A stretch of DNA of 64,000 nt, taken from Aradus depressus (Eukaryota > Arthropoda > Insecta > Hemiptera > Aradidae). Within the stretch, counting starts at the first letter, position 1. The number at the start of each line of letters is the position of its first letter. Both the position numbers and the translations under genes were made by a program. Shown one piece after another: positions 63,326 to 64,000 of the stretch. The notes below the pieces were generated by a model, which saw nothing but the letters and a program-made list of their open reading frames with translations, was not told where the DNA came from and ran no database searches. The stretch spans positions 13,578,001 to 13,642,000 of the forward strand of contig OY759214.1 of assembly GCA_963662175.1 (NCBI GenBank), written 5' to 3'.

Positions 63326-64000
63326 ACGGAACATTTTTTTAATGAATATTTTAATGAAAAGAGGTAATTTTTTTTTATTATAATATAATATATATCAAGG
63401 TGTTTGAGAAACAAAACAAGAAAACATATAAAAAACAGCTGTGAAATAGTGTTGAATGTAATGAAGTCGTGAGCTAGCTCTAAAACGGTGCATGTGGTTT
63501 TGATATGTTTTAAATAAAAAAATGAAGTTGAACAATTAGATGAAAGTTGACTGGGGTGGAATTAAAGTGTGAAGAGTTGACGGGGTCTGGTTTTTGTGGT
63601 AGAGGCGTCGAGAAGGTACAATTAATAATATATATTTTTCAATATGCCCAAATAAAAAAAAAAGAAATAGTTTTTTAAGTATTAATTTAATGTTTTTGTG
63701 CCATTGTAAATTTTTGTTTTGTTTGTTCAAATGTTAAGTATTTTTAAAATTTAAATATGTAAATATAGATAATAACCCAATTATTTGTCCTCTTCAAATT
63801 CTATCCTATTCATCTTCCCTGTTGTCCCAGTAGTATCATTTAAAAAAAACCTTTGGATTAGAAATTAATATTATTTAAAATTATTAAAAATTGGTATCTC
63901 TTTGTGAATCCAAGTGTAAAGTTTGTTTAATTGAATTTTTTTCGTTGTATACGTGTACTTTCTTAAAAATTGCACGTCTTAAATTATTGATAATATTTTT
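63326..64000. other. AT-rich end of window, no gene recognised
   Basis: Only a 64-codon minus frame without a domain. Confidence 0.3.

Overview
This is a gene-poor, repeat-saturated stretch of an animal nuclear genome, most likely an arthropod and probably an insect. The reasons are: no bacterial operons or ribosome-binding sites; a nuclear tRNA-Trp gene; many tRNA-derived SINEs; mariner, pogo/Tigger and hAT DNA transposons; Helitrons with A^T insertion; Jockey- and R1-clade non-LTR retrotransposons; and SINE tails made of CCTAA, the complement of the arthropod telomere unit TTAGG. I cannot name the species. Almost every open frame lies inside a repeat. The only features that look like possible host genes are the tRNA-Trp at 20311-20382 and a short MADF-domain exon at 8169-8354.

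Family names used here are mine. S1 is a tRNA-derived SINE of about 330 bp (about 20 copies). S2 is a second tRNA-like SINE with a poly(A) tail (5 copies). Family B is a ~430-600 bp element with ACTTCCCCAGC ends and a terminal hairpin (more than 20 copies or pieces). L-A and L-B are Jockey-like LINEs, L-C and L-D are other LINE C-termini, and the R1-type element is GC-rich. C and D are unclassified dispersed repeats.

Layout. 0-10 kb: a dead pogo/Tigger fragment, S1 and B copies, LINE copies, a 238-bp foldback nested in an S1, the MADF exon and a 0.6-kb Tigger-like element. 10-24 kb: LINE C-termini, a truncated R1-clade element with a 75-nt poly(A) tail, a B copy split by an S1, and tRNA-Trp. 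24-35 kb: an unclassified element with inverted ends, a 153-bp tandem array, a 287-bp tandem array, a hAT transposase relic split by a hAT MITE, and a 41-bp minisatellite. 35.2-44.2 kb: the centrepiece, four elements nested: a foldback contains a mariner and a hAT, and the hAT contains a 7,353-bp Helitron whose interior is about 44 copies of a ~143-bp unit plus a 66-bp minisatellite. 44-64 kb: LINEs, a 524-bp sister Helitron, more S1/S2/B copies, three hAT-type elements with clear duplications, and a palindromic cluster of Helitron 3' ends beside a mariner relic.

The most interesting signal is a recurrent hammerhead-ribozyme-like core, CTGAnGA, then a hairpin, then GAAA, then a short self-complementary stem III. 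It occurs at 5056-5111, 6251-6334, 18826-18857, 32802-32833, 33859-33889 and in both arms of the 35.2-44.2 kb foldback. At several of these it lies in inverted-repeat structures like those described for Penelope-like elements. All of this was read by eye; no database search was run.
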